Assembly (NCBI GenBank): GCA_009911355.1
Contig: QXXE01000022.1
Span: 1 to 54,213, forward strand
From: Clostridiaceae bacterium
GTDB lineage: Bacteria; Bacillota; Clostridia; Oscillospirales; Butyricicoccaceae
DNA: 54,213 bases
Direction of reading: 5' to 3'
In this document: positions 14,832 to 23,707 of the stretch, one piece after another
Layout: each line of letters begins with the position of its first letter
How positions within the stretch are numbered: the first letter of the stretch is position 1
Position numbers and translations under genes: made by a program
The notes under the pieces: model-generated
The model's database searches: none
Told to the model about the DNA's origin: nothing
The model's input: only the letters and a program-made list of their open reading frames with translations

Positions 14832-15809
14832 TTATTCCAGATAAATTGGGCTGGTTAACGCGATCAAATCCGGCTTTTCGCAGCCTTTCCAGCTGCCAAT
14901 CAGTTCCACACGAAGCCATCCGGGCTGCGCATCCACAGGGACGCTGACCGCCGCGTGTTCGTCCGTGAACGGAAGTTCACACAGCACAGTGCTGTTATTT
15001 ACAATCCGCACCGTTTCCGGCTGAATCTCCCAGCGCCGCCAAATCTCCTCCCGCTCAGAACACCCCGCCTGGATGCAAACCTCCACCGGCCCTGCCGGGA
15101 CAGTGTCACCGAGCGAGCGCCCAGCAATCGACACGTCCAGCGTGGGGCCGAGCGTCACATAACTGCGCCCCTCCCGCAGCGCGTCGAGAGCCGAGTGTAC
15201 GCTGTCCTCCTTCATGCCGAGGTAAGTTGCGGTCAGCAGCGGCGGCTTCGACGGGTCAGGGTCGGCGGCATGCCAGTCGCGCCCAGCGCTGATTCCAAGC
15301 CGGTGCCCTTCGTTCAGCAGCGCGTCATACCACGGCAGCGCCAGCACATTCTTCCCCCGCGCGTGCGGGTCCTCATCCGACCAGATTTCAACATAGCTGA
15401 CCAGATCCCATCGTGTGACCTCAAATTCCCAATGACAGCCGCACATCAGCGGCGCGCCGACCTCGGCAGGGTGCGCAATCCCGGCAACCCCGCCTGCCGC
15501 GCGGATTTCCTCGAGCGCAAGGTCGATGGTATCCGGGGTCACAAACCGCCAGTCGACAAACCTGTTGCAGCCCAGGACCAGCAGGTGCCCATAAAAAGTT
15601 GTCCACTCAATCCCTGGAAGCACCATCATCCCGGTCTCGCGCAGGAGCGCAGGCGTAACCTCATCTGCCGCCGTAACAGCGTTGTGGTCAGTAAGCGCAA
15701 CGCCATAGTACCCATATGCCGCGCAGGCGCGCAGCAGCTCATCGGTCAGGAACTTCCCGTCGCTGTGCCGGGTATGCGTGTGCAGCTCAAACGGCCGGTA
15801 TGCAGTCAT
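14832..15809 (-). CDS. PHP-domain metal-dependent hydrolase (CehA/McbA-like)
   Basis: The 325-aa product begins FELHTHTRHSDGK, with H10 and H12 forming the first PHP metal motif. It also has ALTDHNAV, VLPGIEW, GVAGIAHPAE and ISAGRDWHA, the other metal-binding positions of the PHP superfamily. PHP proteins hydrolyse phosphoesters and related bonds with two or three metal ions. A C-terminal beta-rich region from about 235 is seen in CehA/McbA-type members. The ATG at 15809 lies inside the end of the upstream gene, which implies translational coupling. The operon also carries an ABC importer, so the enzyme probably acts on the imported compound, perhaps a phosphoester or phosphonate. The substrate is not established. 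Confidence 0.82.
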   Translation of the reverse strand: MTAYRPFELHTHTRHSDGKFLTDELLRACAAYGYYGVALTDHNAVTAADEVTPALLRETGMMVLPGIEWTTFYGHLLVLGCNRFVDWRFVTPDTIDLALEEIRAAGGVAGIAHPAEVGAPLMCGCHWEFEVTRWDLVSYVEIWSDEDPHARGKNVLALPWYDALLNEGHRLGISAGRDWHAADPDPSKPPLLTATYLGMKEDSVHSALDALREGRSYVTLGPTLDVSIAGRSLGDTVPAGPVEVCIQAGCSEREEIWRRWEIQPETVRIVNNSTVLCELPFTDEHAAVSVPVDAQPGWLRVELIGSWKGCEKPDLIALTSPIYLE

Positions 15810-16275
15810 CGCCCTCTCCCCCTTCCAGTCCAAATACGGCGGCGCGGAAGTCCACTTCGCCGTCAACAACCGCCTGGACGTGCAGCACAACCCGCCATTC
15901 GCCCGCCGTCACCGCGCGCGGCGCAAAACCGGGGCTTGCCTCCTGCGCCGATACGATGATCGTCTGTTCCGGCGGGTGCCGGTGCGCACAGCCAACATAT
16001 TCCCCGCCGCAGTCCAGCGAGAGCGTTACAAAATTATATAGGCAGTTAAATTCCTCCATATCGGTTTCACTGAGCTGCGTCCCCTTCGGCCAATATTTCC
16101 GCACACATTCCTCAATCTGCGGGCGGATAATCGCAGGGTCGCGCACCTCCTTCGGCGAGTAGTGCAGCCGCACCGCCAGCCGGTCATAGCCCTTCGGAAC
16201 CTGGAAGGGCAGCAAAATATTCTGCCGCCAGTCCTCGGGGCGGAAAACCGCATGATATTCCAGCAAAACGTCCAT
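15787..16275 (-). CDS. Hypothetical protein, partner of the PHP hydrolase, 162 aa
   Basis: This soluble 162-aa protein begins MDVLLEYHAVFRPEDW and contains VRLHYSPKEVRDPAIIRP and GEWRVVLHVQAVVDGEVDF. I do not recognise a named family. GAGGTGATGCT precedes the ATG. It overlaps the PHP gene by 23 bp, so the two should work together. The predicted beta-rich second half with no signal peptide suggests a cytoplasmic accessory or substrate-binding subunit; this is inference. Confidence 0.7.
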   Translation of the reverse strand: MDVLLEYHAVFRPEDWRQNILLPFQVPKGYDRLAVRLHYSPKEVRDPAIIRPQIEECVRKYWPKGTQLSETDMEEFNCLYNFVTLSLDCGGEYVGCAHRHPPEQTIIVSAQEASPGFAPRAVTAGEWRVVLHVQAVVDGEVDFRAAVFGLEGGEGDDCIPAV

Positions 16276-16305
16276 AGCATCACCTCAAAACGCTAAAATA
16301 AAGGG

Positions 16306-16335
16306 AAAGGAGGGCAAAACCGCCCTCCCAAACCA
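16306..16335 (-). terminator. Possible attenuator or terminator within the ABC/PHP operon
   Basis: On the minus strand GGAGGGC-ggtttt-GCCCTCC is followed by TTTCCCTTTATTTT. It lies between the permease gene (ending 16499) and the next gene (starting 16275). It could reduce expression of the two enzyme genes relative to the transporter. The rest of the 16276-16498 gap holds no gene that I can see. Confidence 0.4.
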
Positions 16336-16498
16336 CAAAGAAACACGCCAAAACGGGAACCCCGTCCCAGCGCCCGCCACGATGCGGAACGAGCCGAACC
16401 GTCGTGCGCCCCCAAAGGGGCACACCAGCGGATCCATTCTTCCTGATTCCCTCTGACTCCCTCAAAATCCGCAGATTTTGGCGGAACCTGGAGGGTAA

Positions 16499-17344
16499 TT
16501 ATTTTTCCCAGTCCTGCTCCTTTAGGTTGGTGTAGATGTACACGCCTGCGGAGACAGAGCAGATCAGGAACATGATGACTGAAAGCGCAGCCGCCCGTTC
16601 ATAGCGCAGATATTTGTTGAACTGGTCAAACAGCGAGATGCCCAGCATCTTCGGGCTGTTGCCGCCCATCAAATACGGCGTTGTGAACGCGCCAACGTTC
16701 GACATGAACACAAACGTCGCCGCAATGACTACGTCCTTGAGCGAAAGCGGAAGGATCATGCTCGTGAATACCTTCCAGCGGTTCGCGCCTACGTCCCGCG
16801 CGCCCTCAATGATAGAGTCCGGGATCGCGCCCAGCCCTGCCGTGATCATCAGCGCCGCAAACGGGATATTAAACCACATGTTCATCGTGATCATGCCACT
16901 CGCATGGTACATCATGCCAAGCTTCAGGTTCCCGCCGAACACCTGCGAAATGCGGTTGATCAGGCCGGAATCACGGATGATTGTGATCATCGCGTAAACC
17001 GCCACAAGGCCCGGTACAAATCGCGGGATCAGGTACAGGCTGCCGATCGCCCGCGAAATCGGGGACTTCACAAACCGGAGGTACAGCGCAAGCAGATACG
17101 CGATCACAATCGCAAGCGCAACCGTAACAAATACGACATACAGCGTGTACATCAGGTTCTTGATCTCATTGGGGGTCGTGAAGAAATAAACGTAGTTCTC
17201 AAACGTAAACTCGCCTGTATCAGGGTGGGTAAAGCTTTGCTTGACAGCCTCCAAGATTGGCCACGCGACGACCGCCATGACCACAAGGAAGGCCGGAAGA
17301 ACCATGCCGTAAGCCACCGTCAGGCCCTTAAATTTTTTGCTCAT
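16499..17344 (-). CDS. ABC transporter permease, subunit 1
   Basis: This 281-aa inner-membrane permease has about six helices. It carries the conserved loop that contacts the ATPase, IIEGARDVGANRWKVFTSMI, matching the EAA motif EAAxxxGAxxxxxxxxI. It belongs to the binding-protein-dependent transport family of the PotB/UgpA/PhnU kind. The start at 17344 is preferred because GAGGT lies 7 bp before it; the ATG at 17362 has no such site. It is co-transcribed with the solute-binding protein 32 bp upstream. The partner permease lies at 19811. Confidence 0.9.
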   Translation of the reverse strand: MSKKFKGLTVAYGMVLPAFLVVMAVVAWPILEAVKQSFTHPDTGEFTFENYVYFFTTPNEIKNLMYTLYVVFVTVALAIVIAYLLALYLRFVKSPISRAIGSLYLIPRFVPGLVAVYAMITIIRDSGLINRISQVFGGNLKLGMMYHASGMITMNMWFNIPFAALMITAGLGAIPDSIIEGARDVGANRWKVFTSMILPLSLKDVVIAATFVFMSNVGAFTTPYLMGGNSPKMLGISLFDQFNKYLRYERAAALSVIMFLICSVSAGVYIYTNLKEQDWEK

Positions 17345-17376
17345 ATTCTTTACCTCGGACACATTTTCGTTGGCTG

Positions 17377-18591
17377 TCAGCCGATCGCGCCGATCTCGTT
17401 ATCCCAACGCTCGTTGAACAGCGTGTCAAGCGAACCGATCGAGAGCACGCGGAAGTTGGAAACGTCAAGATCCTGCAAATCCTCAAAGCCGGTCAGATCC
17501 ATGTCAGAGGTATCGACCAGCGGGATTGCCGCCATTTCCTTTACCAACAGCTCCTGCGCTTCGGGCGAGAGGATGTAGTCGATAAACTTATAAGCGCCTT
17601 CCGGGTTCGAGCCAAAGTTCGGGATAGACAGGCCCTGTACCGAACCGGTAAACGACGGGGTAATCGTCGCCATCTTCATGCACTCCGGTACGGTGCCCGC
17701 AGCGCGCTGGCTCAGCAGCATATCCGCCCACATCGGGCACATGTCGATTTCCTTGTTCGACAGCAGGTCGAGCGCGCCCTGGTTCTTGTTCGGATAGGTG
17801 ATCGAACCGCCGGACTGATACATATACGGATGGATGGAAGCGAGGAATTCAAAGCCCGCATCCCACTGCTCGGCCCACTTCTCGTCGTCGCTCATCATCG
17901 CTTCGGGATCGTCGATGAAGTTGTAGACTGCAGTGCGCACGAAGGAGTCGCCAGCGCCGCCAGTGCCCGGTACGTTGTACGCGAAGCGGCCCGGATTCGC
18001 CTTCATCCATTCGACCAGCTCATCCATTGTCGCAGGCGGGGTCGGTACGTTTTCGGAGTTATAAGCGAGGACAACTGTCGTGCCGCGGTAAGGCATGATA
18101 ATCTTCTCACCAACCGCCGACTTCGCCTCTACAGAAGCGGAATTCGGGATTTTCGACTTATCAAGTTCAATGAAAGCCTCTTCACCAATCAGGGACACGA
18201 TCTTGGACAAGTCATCGCCGCCCAAATCAATCAGGTCGTAGTCAGTGTTGGTCTGGTTCGCCTTGTAAGCCGCCGCCAGCATATCAACCATCGTTTGCGT
18301 GCCGGTGCCAGCAAGCATGAAGTTGAGTTCGACCTTTACATCTTCCGACTGGGCGTTGAAGCTCTCTGTCAGCGTTTCAAAAATCTGACGCACGTTATCC
18401 GAGCCGCTTGCCCAGAGATGCACGGTGCCCGAAGCGCCGCCCGAGGAGCCGCCGTCTGCCGCCGCACCGGAATCGCCGCCGCCCTGCGCGCCGGAATCCG
18501 CACTGCCGCCGTCATTGCCGCCGCCGCAGGCTGTCAGGGAAAATACCATCGCCGCGCTGACCAGCGCCGCCAATAGCCGCTTGATTGTCAT
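17377..18591 (-). CDS. ABC transporter solute-binding lipoprotein
   Basis: This 404-aa extracellular protein has a signal peptide ending in a lipobox, VFSLTACGGG. A Gly/Ser/Ala-rich linker of about 30 residues follows, then a type 1-2 periplasmic-binding fold starting VHLWASGSDNVRQIFETL. The ending, YKFIDYILSPEAQELL and so on, is typical of polyamine, iron or phosphonate-type (PotD/PhnS/FbpA-like) binding proteins. AAGGAGG precedes the ATG. It sits between the ATPase gene and a permease gene of the same importer. Ligand specificity cannot be read from the sequence; the PHP hydrolase downstream hints at a phosphorylated or esterified organic compound. Confidence 0.9.
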   Translation of the reverse strand: MTIKRLLAALVSAAMVFSLTACGGGNDGGSADSGAQGGGDSGAAADGGSSGGASGTVHLWASGSDNVRQIFETLTESFNAQSEDVKVELNFMLAGTGTQTMVDMLAAAYKANQTNTDYDLIDLGGDDLSKIVSLIGEEAFIELDKSKIPNSASVEAKSAVGEKIIMPYRGTTVVLAYNSENVPTPPATMDELVEWMKANPGRFAYNVPGTGGAGDSFVRTAVYNFIDDPEAMMSDDEKWAEQWDAGFEFLASIHPYMYQSGGSITYPNKNQGALDLLSNKEIDMCPMWADMLLSQRAAGTVPECMKMATITPSFTGSVQGLSIPNFGSNPEGAYKFIDYILSPEAQELLVKEMAAIPLVDTSDMDLTGFEDLQDLDVSNFRVLSIGSLDTLFNERWDNEIGAIG

Positions 18592-18615
18592 TTCATTTTC
18601 CTCCTTGTTTCATCC

Positions 18616-19581
18616 TCAAAATACGTGGTGCTTTGTGAATTTCAGCTTAACCGGGTCGCCAATAGACAGTTTGTCGCTGACCTCACGGTCTACAAAGCAC
18701 TTGACAACAGTTTCACCGCACTGGACATTAACTTCCACATAGTGTCCGAGGATCATGATTGTCCGCACGGTCCCACTGATGTCCGATTCGCCATCCTGGA
18801 TGATGGTCACATCCTCCGGCCGGACTGCCAACGTTTTTCCATCTTTATCAAGGAAATTCATCTCTCCGATGAAGGATGCTACATATTTAGACGCGGGGTT
18901 GTCGTAAATCTCGGTCGGCGTGCCAACCTGCTCAAACACACCCTTGTTCATAACCACGATGCGGTGGGAAAGCGCCATTGCCTCCTCCTGGTCATGGGTG
19001 ACGAAAACAACCGTGATGCCGAGCTCGGACTGGATTTTCTTGAGCTCCTCACGCATCTGCTGGCGGATCTTCGCGTCGAGCGCGGAGAACGGCTCGTCAA
19101 GCAACAGCACGGCGGGCTTGAGCATCAGCGAGCGTGCGATCGCGATACGCTGCTGCTGGCCACCGGAAAGCTGGCCGGGATATTTCTTTTCGCAGCCACT
19201 CATGGAGACGAGCTCCAGATGGTGCTTGACCGAAGCGTCAATCTCCGCCTTCGGCACCTTGCGCAGCTTCAGGCCAAACGCGAGGTTTTCGTAAATAGTC
19301 ATATGGGGCCAGAGGTTATAGCTCTGGAACACCATCGCGGTCGGGCGCTTTTCGGGCGGCAGGGCGATAATGGACTTGCCGTCGATCTCAATATCGCCGG
19401 AAGTGGTATCGAGGAAGCCACCGAGGGTGCGCAGGATGGTGGACTTGCCGCAGCCGGAAGGGCCGAGCATGGTTACGATCTCGCCTTCATAAATAGTCAA
19501 ATTGATATGCTCGACACCGTCGCCGTTGTCGTATTTCTTCGTCATATCCTTGATTTGAAGCTTGATAGTTCTTTCTGACAT
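18616..19581 (-). CDS. ABC transporter ATP-binding protein (PotA/UgpC-like)
   Basis: The 321-aa ATPase has Walker A MLGPSGCGKSTILR, Q-loop VFQSYNLWPHMTIYENLAFG, signature LSGGQQQRIAIARS, Walker B VLLLDEPFSALD and H-loop VFVTHDQEEA. A C-terminal TOBE domain (LAVRPEDVTI and beyond) places it in the CUT1/polyamine/phosphonate importer ATPases. GGGAGG precedes the ATG at 19581. It energises the two permeases encoded on either side. Confidence 0.93.
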   Translation of the reverse strand: MSERTIKLQIKDMTKKYDNGDGVEHINLTIYEGEIVTMLGPSGCGKSTILRTLGGFLDTTSGDIEIDGKSIIALPPEKRPTAMVFQSYNLWPHMTIYENLAFGLKLRKVPKAEIDASVKHHLELVSMSGCEKKYPGQLSGGQQQRIAIARSLMLKPAVLLLDEPFSALDAKIRQQMREELKKIQSELGITVVFVTHDQEEAMALSHRIVVMNKGVFEQVGTPTEIYDNPASKYVASFIGEMNFLDKDGKTLAVRPEDVTIIQDGESDISGTVRTIMILGHYVEVNVQCGETVVKCFVDREVSDKLSIGDPVKLKFTKHHVF

Positions 19582-19639
19582 GGTATCCTCCCAAAACATG
19601 ATTTTGCCAGAGAATTTGGTTTTGCAGGATATTGATCCT

Positions 19640-19745
19640 GCAAACAGGGGTACCCCTGTTCCGCCGCCCGGCGCGCGGCTTCCCGCGCGATGCATAGGGC
19701 GCAGTCCGGGCCGGCGTGCGGGCAAAGCCCGCATCGGCGGAATCA
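19640..19745. other. GC-rich intergenic hairpins inside the ABC operon
   Basis: The gap of 229 bp between the second permease gene and the ATPase gene contains the palindrome AACAGGGGTACCCCTGTT and GCGGGC-AAA-GCCCGC. These are not clear members of the dispersed repeat family. They may stabilise or divide the operon mRNA. Confidence 0.4.
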
Positions 19746-19810
19746 AATTTCCTTACTCCTTCCAACCCGATGGAACTCCGCAGATTCCCATCAGGCCCGA
19801 AGGGCAGTTC

Positions 19811-20653
19811 TTATTTCATTTTGAAGCCGCCCGCGATGGCCTCTGGCCCGATGTACTTGCGCATCGCGAAAATCAGGATGATCGACGGGATGATCAGCAG
19901 GATCGAGAATACCGCGCCTGCCTGACCCGGATAGTCAAGGATAATGCCGTACATCTCAACCGGCATGGTCTTGATGCGCGCAAGGCCGACCAGCATCGTG
20001 CCCTGTGCCTCTTCCATAGACCCGAGGAAGGTATACAGCGTCGCAACCGCAATGCCCGGCATCGCCATTGGCAGCGTCACTTTAAAGAAGGTGCGGATCG
20101 GGCCCGCGCCCACATCACGCGCCGCCTCTTCCTGCTGGCGGTGCACCGAACGGAACGCGCTCGCCGGCAGCCAAACCATGAACATCATGGAATTGATCAT
20201 ATGGATGATGACAACGCCTATCAGCGTGCCCATCAGGTTGTACCGGTAAAACAGGATACCGATCGAGGTGTAAATGCCCAGTTTGGGGAACGCGTTTGTC
20301 AGCAGGAAGGACAGCATAAACAGCTTTCGCCCCGGGAACTTGAAACGCGCGATGGAATATGCGGCGGGGATGCAGAGGACCATGGAACAGATCGTCGTGA
20401 TAATCGCCACGCCGTAAGACTGGAGGATCGAAGAACGCAGGCTCTTCTGTTCAAGCACAAACTTCCACCATTTGAAGCCCCATTCCTGCGGCAGTACCGC
20501 CGGGACCTCATAGGTGTCCGCGAAAGCCAGCATGAACATATTGATCAGCGGCCCGTAGAAAAACAGCAGGAACACAGCGAGGATGATGAACTCCCAAAAG
20601 TGCTTCTTGCCCACCGCGTGGTAGAACCGCCTGGGGTTCAGGTATTTGAACAT
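19811..20653 (-). CDS. ABC transporter permease, subunit 2
   Basis: This 280-aa membrane protein has about six helices. The EAA loop reads EEAARDVGAGPIRTFFKVTL. It resembles PotC/UgpE/PhnV-type permeases and pairs with the permease at 16499. AAAGGAAGGTGG precedes the ATG. It is the first gene of the operon running permease 2, ATPase, binding protein, permease 1, hypothetical protein, PHP hydrolase. Confidence 0.9.
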   Translation of the reverse strand: MFKYLNPRRFYHAVGKKHFWEFIILAVFLLFFYGPLINMFMLAFADTYEVPAVLPQEWGFKWWKFVLEQKSLRSSILQSYGVAIITTICSMVLCIPAAYSIARFKFPGRKLFMLSFLLTNAFPKLGIYTSIGILFYRYNLMGTLIGVVIIHMINSMMFMVWLPASAFRSVHRQQEEAARDVGAGPIRTFFKVTLPMAMPGIAVATLYTFLGSMEEAQGTMLVGLARIKTMPVEMYGIILDYPGQAGAVFSILLIIPSIILIFAMRKYIGPEAIAGGFKMK

Positions 20654-21126
20654 AAACCTTCCACCTTCCTTTATTCTTAATTGCTTTGCTGCATGTCAAG
20701 CCCGCCCAGACCCCTGCGGTATGCCGGCAGGGGCTTGCCCCCGCCAAGCAGCGGAAGCCTTGGGCAAAGGCCGTTTATGTAACAGGGCGGCGCATCCCCC
20801 ATCCCCGCACGAAAGCACGGGCATCGGCATCCGTTCCGGAACCGTCTGCCTAAGCCCCTGCTTGCCTGCGGCGGAAGTGACACACCTGGCGACGTCCGCC
20901 CTGGCTACCAAAATCCCGGAAGGCCGGACCAATACCACACGCGTGGTTTTGCCCAGCGCCCCACTCGCAGAACCTTCCTTACACTCCAAGGAAAGCTACA
21001 TGCCCATTTTCGGGCAACAAAAAAGCCAAGCGCTGAAAACGCAGTCCTCCCCTTATCAGGGAACACCCGTTTTTTGCCTTGACACACACATTCTCCGAGC
21101 AAACTATATTCTTTTGGCTGAATTCA
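20654..21126 (-). other. Long untranslated leader of the ABC operon, no gene recognised
   Basis: Between the candidate promoter at 21127 and the first ATG lie about 470 bp with several hairpin-forming stretches, such as CCCTGATAAGGGG, GCCCGAAAATGGGC and CCGGCAGGGGC-TTG-CCCCC. No open frame here has a family signature or a good start. A regulatory RNA is possible, but I could not match a known riboswitch class by eye. Confidence 0.35.
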
Positions 21127-21155
21127 GTATAGCACATCCCGTGGAGCTACGCAAG
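21127..21155 (-). promoter_or_regulatory. Candidate sigma-A promoter of the ABC operon
   Basis: On the minus strand TTGCGT (21150-21155) and TATACT (21127-21132) are spaced 17 bp apart in an AT-rich island. It is the best match upstream of 20653. Confidence 0.45.
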
Positions 21156-21344
21156 CAAAAATTTAGCCGCTTTGCATATTTTGACTATTTCGCTCAATTC
21201 CGCAAAACAACTTTTGTTGGTTTTGACCACACAATAACCCTAACGCTGCTTTCCACCCCCGAGCCGCTCCTGCCCCCTTCTAAAATCAGCACTGCCCAGC
21301 ATGGTTCAGCGGGATACCAGAAATACTCCTAACCCGCTTACATC

Positions 21345-21925
21345 TTACCGTTTCCTCCCCATATACCGGCAAACCTTTTTCTGACATTGAAAATATTCCT
21401 CCCCAAACGCAGCAAATAAAAATGGTTCCTCCACATAAACAATTTGCAGGTGGTACATGAAAACTGCGAAAACCGTCGCCGCGCACAAAACCCAATTCCA
21501 AAACATGCACAGTATCCCAAAATATAAAAAGTCAAACCCTAAAAAACCGGATTCCGGCTGAACCGATAAATCCCATCCGTTACAAGGACGGTTTGATCGG
21601 TTTTAGACACCCCAGCCCGCCAGCTGTCCCTCATGTCCAGGACAGCAGCAATAAACACAGCCGTCCCTACAATGCACATCACCGCACCGATAATTTGAAC
21701 CGGGGCAGGGCTGCGGCCTGTCCCCATCACGATACTAACAAGCTCCGCAGCAACCGTAAGCACAGCCGCCAGCTTCATGGTGACTTCCACGGCTTTTACA
21801 AACCCGTCCTTGCCTTTGCCAAGCTGGTCCGTCTGTATCCCACGCCTTTTCTGGCAAAGCATTTTCCCAAAATAACAGCCATAGAACGCAGCCAGTGACG
21901 CTATGGCAATCAATCGGCTACCCAT
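21345..21925 (-). pseudogene. Isoprenylcysteine methyltransferase (ICMT)-like protein, frameshifted
   Basis: The first frame, from 21925, gives a membrane protein of 128 residues ending TDGIYRFSRNPVF at a TAG (21539). The family normally continues from this S-R-N-P motif. Shifting by one base at the run of six T (plus-strand A6 at 21541-21546) continues as LGFDFLYFGILCMF, then MYHLQIVYVEEPFLFAAFGE and EYFQCQKKVCRYMGRKR, to a stop at 21345. These are the typical cofactor-binding and C-terminal motifs of ICMT/PEMT-like methyltransferases. A seventh T would make one frame of 193 residues, the usual length. It is either a recent frameshift, a phase-variable homopolymer, or a sequencing error. Confidence 0.85.
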
Positions 21926-22061
21926 TCCTGATCCCCCGCAAAATTATATTTCCTACCCTGCATTTTACCATAAACATTGTTTTCCCACAACCTTCTTTTC
22001 CCAAACCTCCGAAAATCCCCCTTTTCCTTTTCCCCAGCGATGCGGCACGGATTACCGCCGG

Positions 22062-22091
22062 TTGACAATCCCACCCCCAAAATGCTACAAT
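22062..22091 (+). promoter_or_regulatory. Sigma-A promoter of the RraA-like gene
   Basis: TTGACA (22062-22067), an 18-bp spacer and TACAAT (22086-22091), about 55 bp before the ATG at 22149. Confidence 0.75.
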
Positions 22092-22148
22092 AACAACAAG
22101 CGGCGGGTATCCCCTGCCCTAAAAATAACAGAAAACGAGGAAACATCT

Positions 22149-22835
22149 ATGCCCATCGGATTCCGGGCCTTTCTGGATTTTGAACGCCCCGACCCGTCAT
22201 TAATTGAAAGCTACCGCGGCATCCCCAGCAGCAACATCGGCGACTGCGTCCGCAAGATGAACTGCATGTTCGGGGGAATCCGCGCATTCAACCACAAGAA
22301 CCTGCTCGGCAGCGCATTCACTGTCAAGGTGCCATCCGGCGACAACCTTGTCGCACAGGCGGCGCTGGACTATGCGCAGCCGGGCGATGTGATCGTCATC
22401 GACGGGGCAGGATATACCGACCGAGCGCTGGTCGGCGGCATGATGCTGGCATATGCGGAAATGCGGAAGCTGGGCGGATTCGTCGTCAACGGCGCGGTGC
22501 GGGACCTTGCCGACATTGAGGCGAGCCCGCTGCCGGTATTCGCAAAAGCAGCAACGCCGCTCGGCCCCTACCGCGAGGGCCCGGGTGAGATCAACGTGCC
22601 CGTTGTCTGCGGCGGGCAGGTAGTCATGCCGGGGGATATCCTGGTCGGCGACGCGGACGGCCTTGTGGTGATCCCGCGCAGGGACGCTGCGGAGCTGTTG
22701 GAGCTTGCTCGCGGCAACCTGGCAGGCGAGCAGGACGAGCTCGAGCGCATGAAAAACGGCAGCTTCACCGAGCAGGAACACCGCGACCGGTTTACCGGCC
22801 TGTTCCTCGGGCGCGGCGGCTCCATCGAAAATTGA
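22149..22835 (+). CDS. RraA-like protein / 4-hydroxy-4-methyl-2-oxoglutarate aldolase family
   Basis: The 228-aa product shows the RraA-like (HMG aldolase) fold. Its motifs are SSNIGDCVRKMNCM, SAFTVKVPSGDNL, PGDVIVIDGAGYTDRALVGGMM, the catalytic-type loop GGFVVNGAVRDLADI, and GDILVGDADGLVVIPR. These proteins are metal-dependent aldolases or decarboxylases of 2-oxo acids; some bind RNase E, which is unlikely in this lineage. GAGGA lies upstream of the ATG at 22149. The gene appears monocistronic, with a strong promoter of its own. The substrate is unknown. Confidence 0.85.
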   Translation: MPIGFRAFLDFERPDPSLIESYRGIPSSNIGDCVRKMNCMFGGIRAFNHKNLLGSAFTVKVPSGDNLVAQAALDYAQPGDVIVIDGAGYTDRALVGGMMLAYAEMRKLGGFVVNGAVRDLADIEASPLPVFAKAATPLGPYREGPGEINVPVVCGGQVVMPGDILVGDADGLVVIPRRDAAELLELARGNLAGEQDELERMKNGSFTEQEHRDRFTGLFLGRGGSIEN

Positions 22836-22969
22836 TCTGCTGGCTGCGCCAAAAGTCCCGGCGCAGCCTTTCCCGCACGCGAGCCTTACAAATTTTCCCT
22901 ATTTATCCAGCATTCCCTCTGCATATCCGAACGCCAACCGGGCAAACTGCTCCCAAAGGAGTGGAAGCT

Positions 22970-23347
22970 ATGAAATTCTTATTATGCGAACACTGTGGCA
23001 ACGAGGTTGAAATGGTACACGATGTAGGCGTACCCCTCTATTGCTGCAACCATGAAATGATCGAACTCACCCCGAACACCTCCGACGGCGCAACGGAAAA
23101 GCACGTCCCCGTAGTAACCCGAGACGGCAGCACGCTGACCGTGCAGCTTGGCTCGGCAGCGCACCCGATGAACGACGACCACCTGATGGAATGGGTCGTC
23201 GTGGAAACCGAGCATGGCTGCCAGCGCCGCGACCTGCACCCCGGCGACGATACGACATTGAAATTCGCAGTCTGCGACTGCGACAAACCAGTCGCGGTCT
23301 ATGCCTACTGCAACCTGCACGGCCTGTGGATGGCAAAAGTCCAATAA
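22970..23347 (+). CDS. Desulfoferrodoxin (superoxide reductase)
   Basis: The 125-aa protein has both iron sites of a class I desulfoferrodoxin. The N-terminal rubredoxin-like centre is formed by C6, C9, C25 and C26. The catalytic [Fe(His)4Cys] site is formed by H45, H65, H71, C114 and H117, in the motifs EKHVPVV, AAHPMNDDH and CNLHGLW, with E43 and K44 in the usual active-site loop. It reduces superoxide to hydrogen peroxide in the cytoplasm without making oxygen, a typical anaerobe defence. AAAGGAG precedes the ATG. A long hairpin follows the gene. Confidence 0.95.
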   Translation: MKFLLCEHCGNEVEMVHDVGVPLYCCNHEMIELTPNTSDGATEKHVPVVTRDGSTLTVQLGSAAHPMNDDHLMEWVVVETEHGCQRRDLHPGDDTTLKFAVCDCDKPVAVYAYCNLHGLWMAKVQ

Positions 23348-23351
23348 CACG

Positions 23352-23390
23352 GCGCACGCCGCCCCTTCCATACAGAGGGGCGGCGTGCGC
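23352..23390 (+). terminator. Hairpin downstream of the desulfoferrodoxin gene
   Basis: GCGCACGCCGCCCC pairs perfectly over 14 bp with GGGGCGGCGTGCGC around an 11-base loop. The T-tract is poor (TGTTC), so it may act as an mRNA-stabilising hairpin or an inefficient terminator. Confidence 0.55.
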
Positions 23391-23528
23391 TGTTCACAAA
23401 CACCACCGTTATTTGACACCCCTACACAAATTTCCCCATATTGTTACTTCCCTTTGCACCAAAAAAGGTATATACTGAGAATAACGCAACCAAGAATATG
23501 CTGACCGGCGAAACTGCCGCTCCGTTTC

Positions 23529-23657
23529 CTTCGTCCCGCCCGCAGGCGCGAGGAAGTTTTTACTCGATTTTTTTACAAAAAAATCGCGGGAGTCCGGAGG
23601 GCAGGGCCCTCGGCAGGGGTCCAGGGGACAGCGTCCCCTGGCGCCCGCTGCGGAGGC
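23529..23657. repeat. GC-rich intergenic hairpin repeat, copy 6 (inverted)
   Basis: It runs in the opposite orientation to copy 2: CGTCCCGCCCGCAGGCG, GAAGTTTTTACTCGATTTTT with its AAAAAAATCG partner, then GGGAGTCCGGAGGGCAGGG and CCAGGGGAC-AGC-GTCCCCTGG. It lies in the 360-bp gap before the lipoprotein gene, which otherwise holds only a weak TATACT-like promoter near 23471. Confidence 0.8.
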
Positions 23658-23707
23658 GAACAACCGATCCGCATGGCTCAAAAAAGGTTCAAAGGAGAGA
23701 TTCTGCA

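Noticed and set aside
20646..21332. Plus-strand open frame of 228 codons in the ABC operon leader
   Set aside because: Low-complexity, Pro/Ala/Ser-rich translation with no ribosome binding site or domain; probably non-coding.
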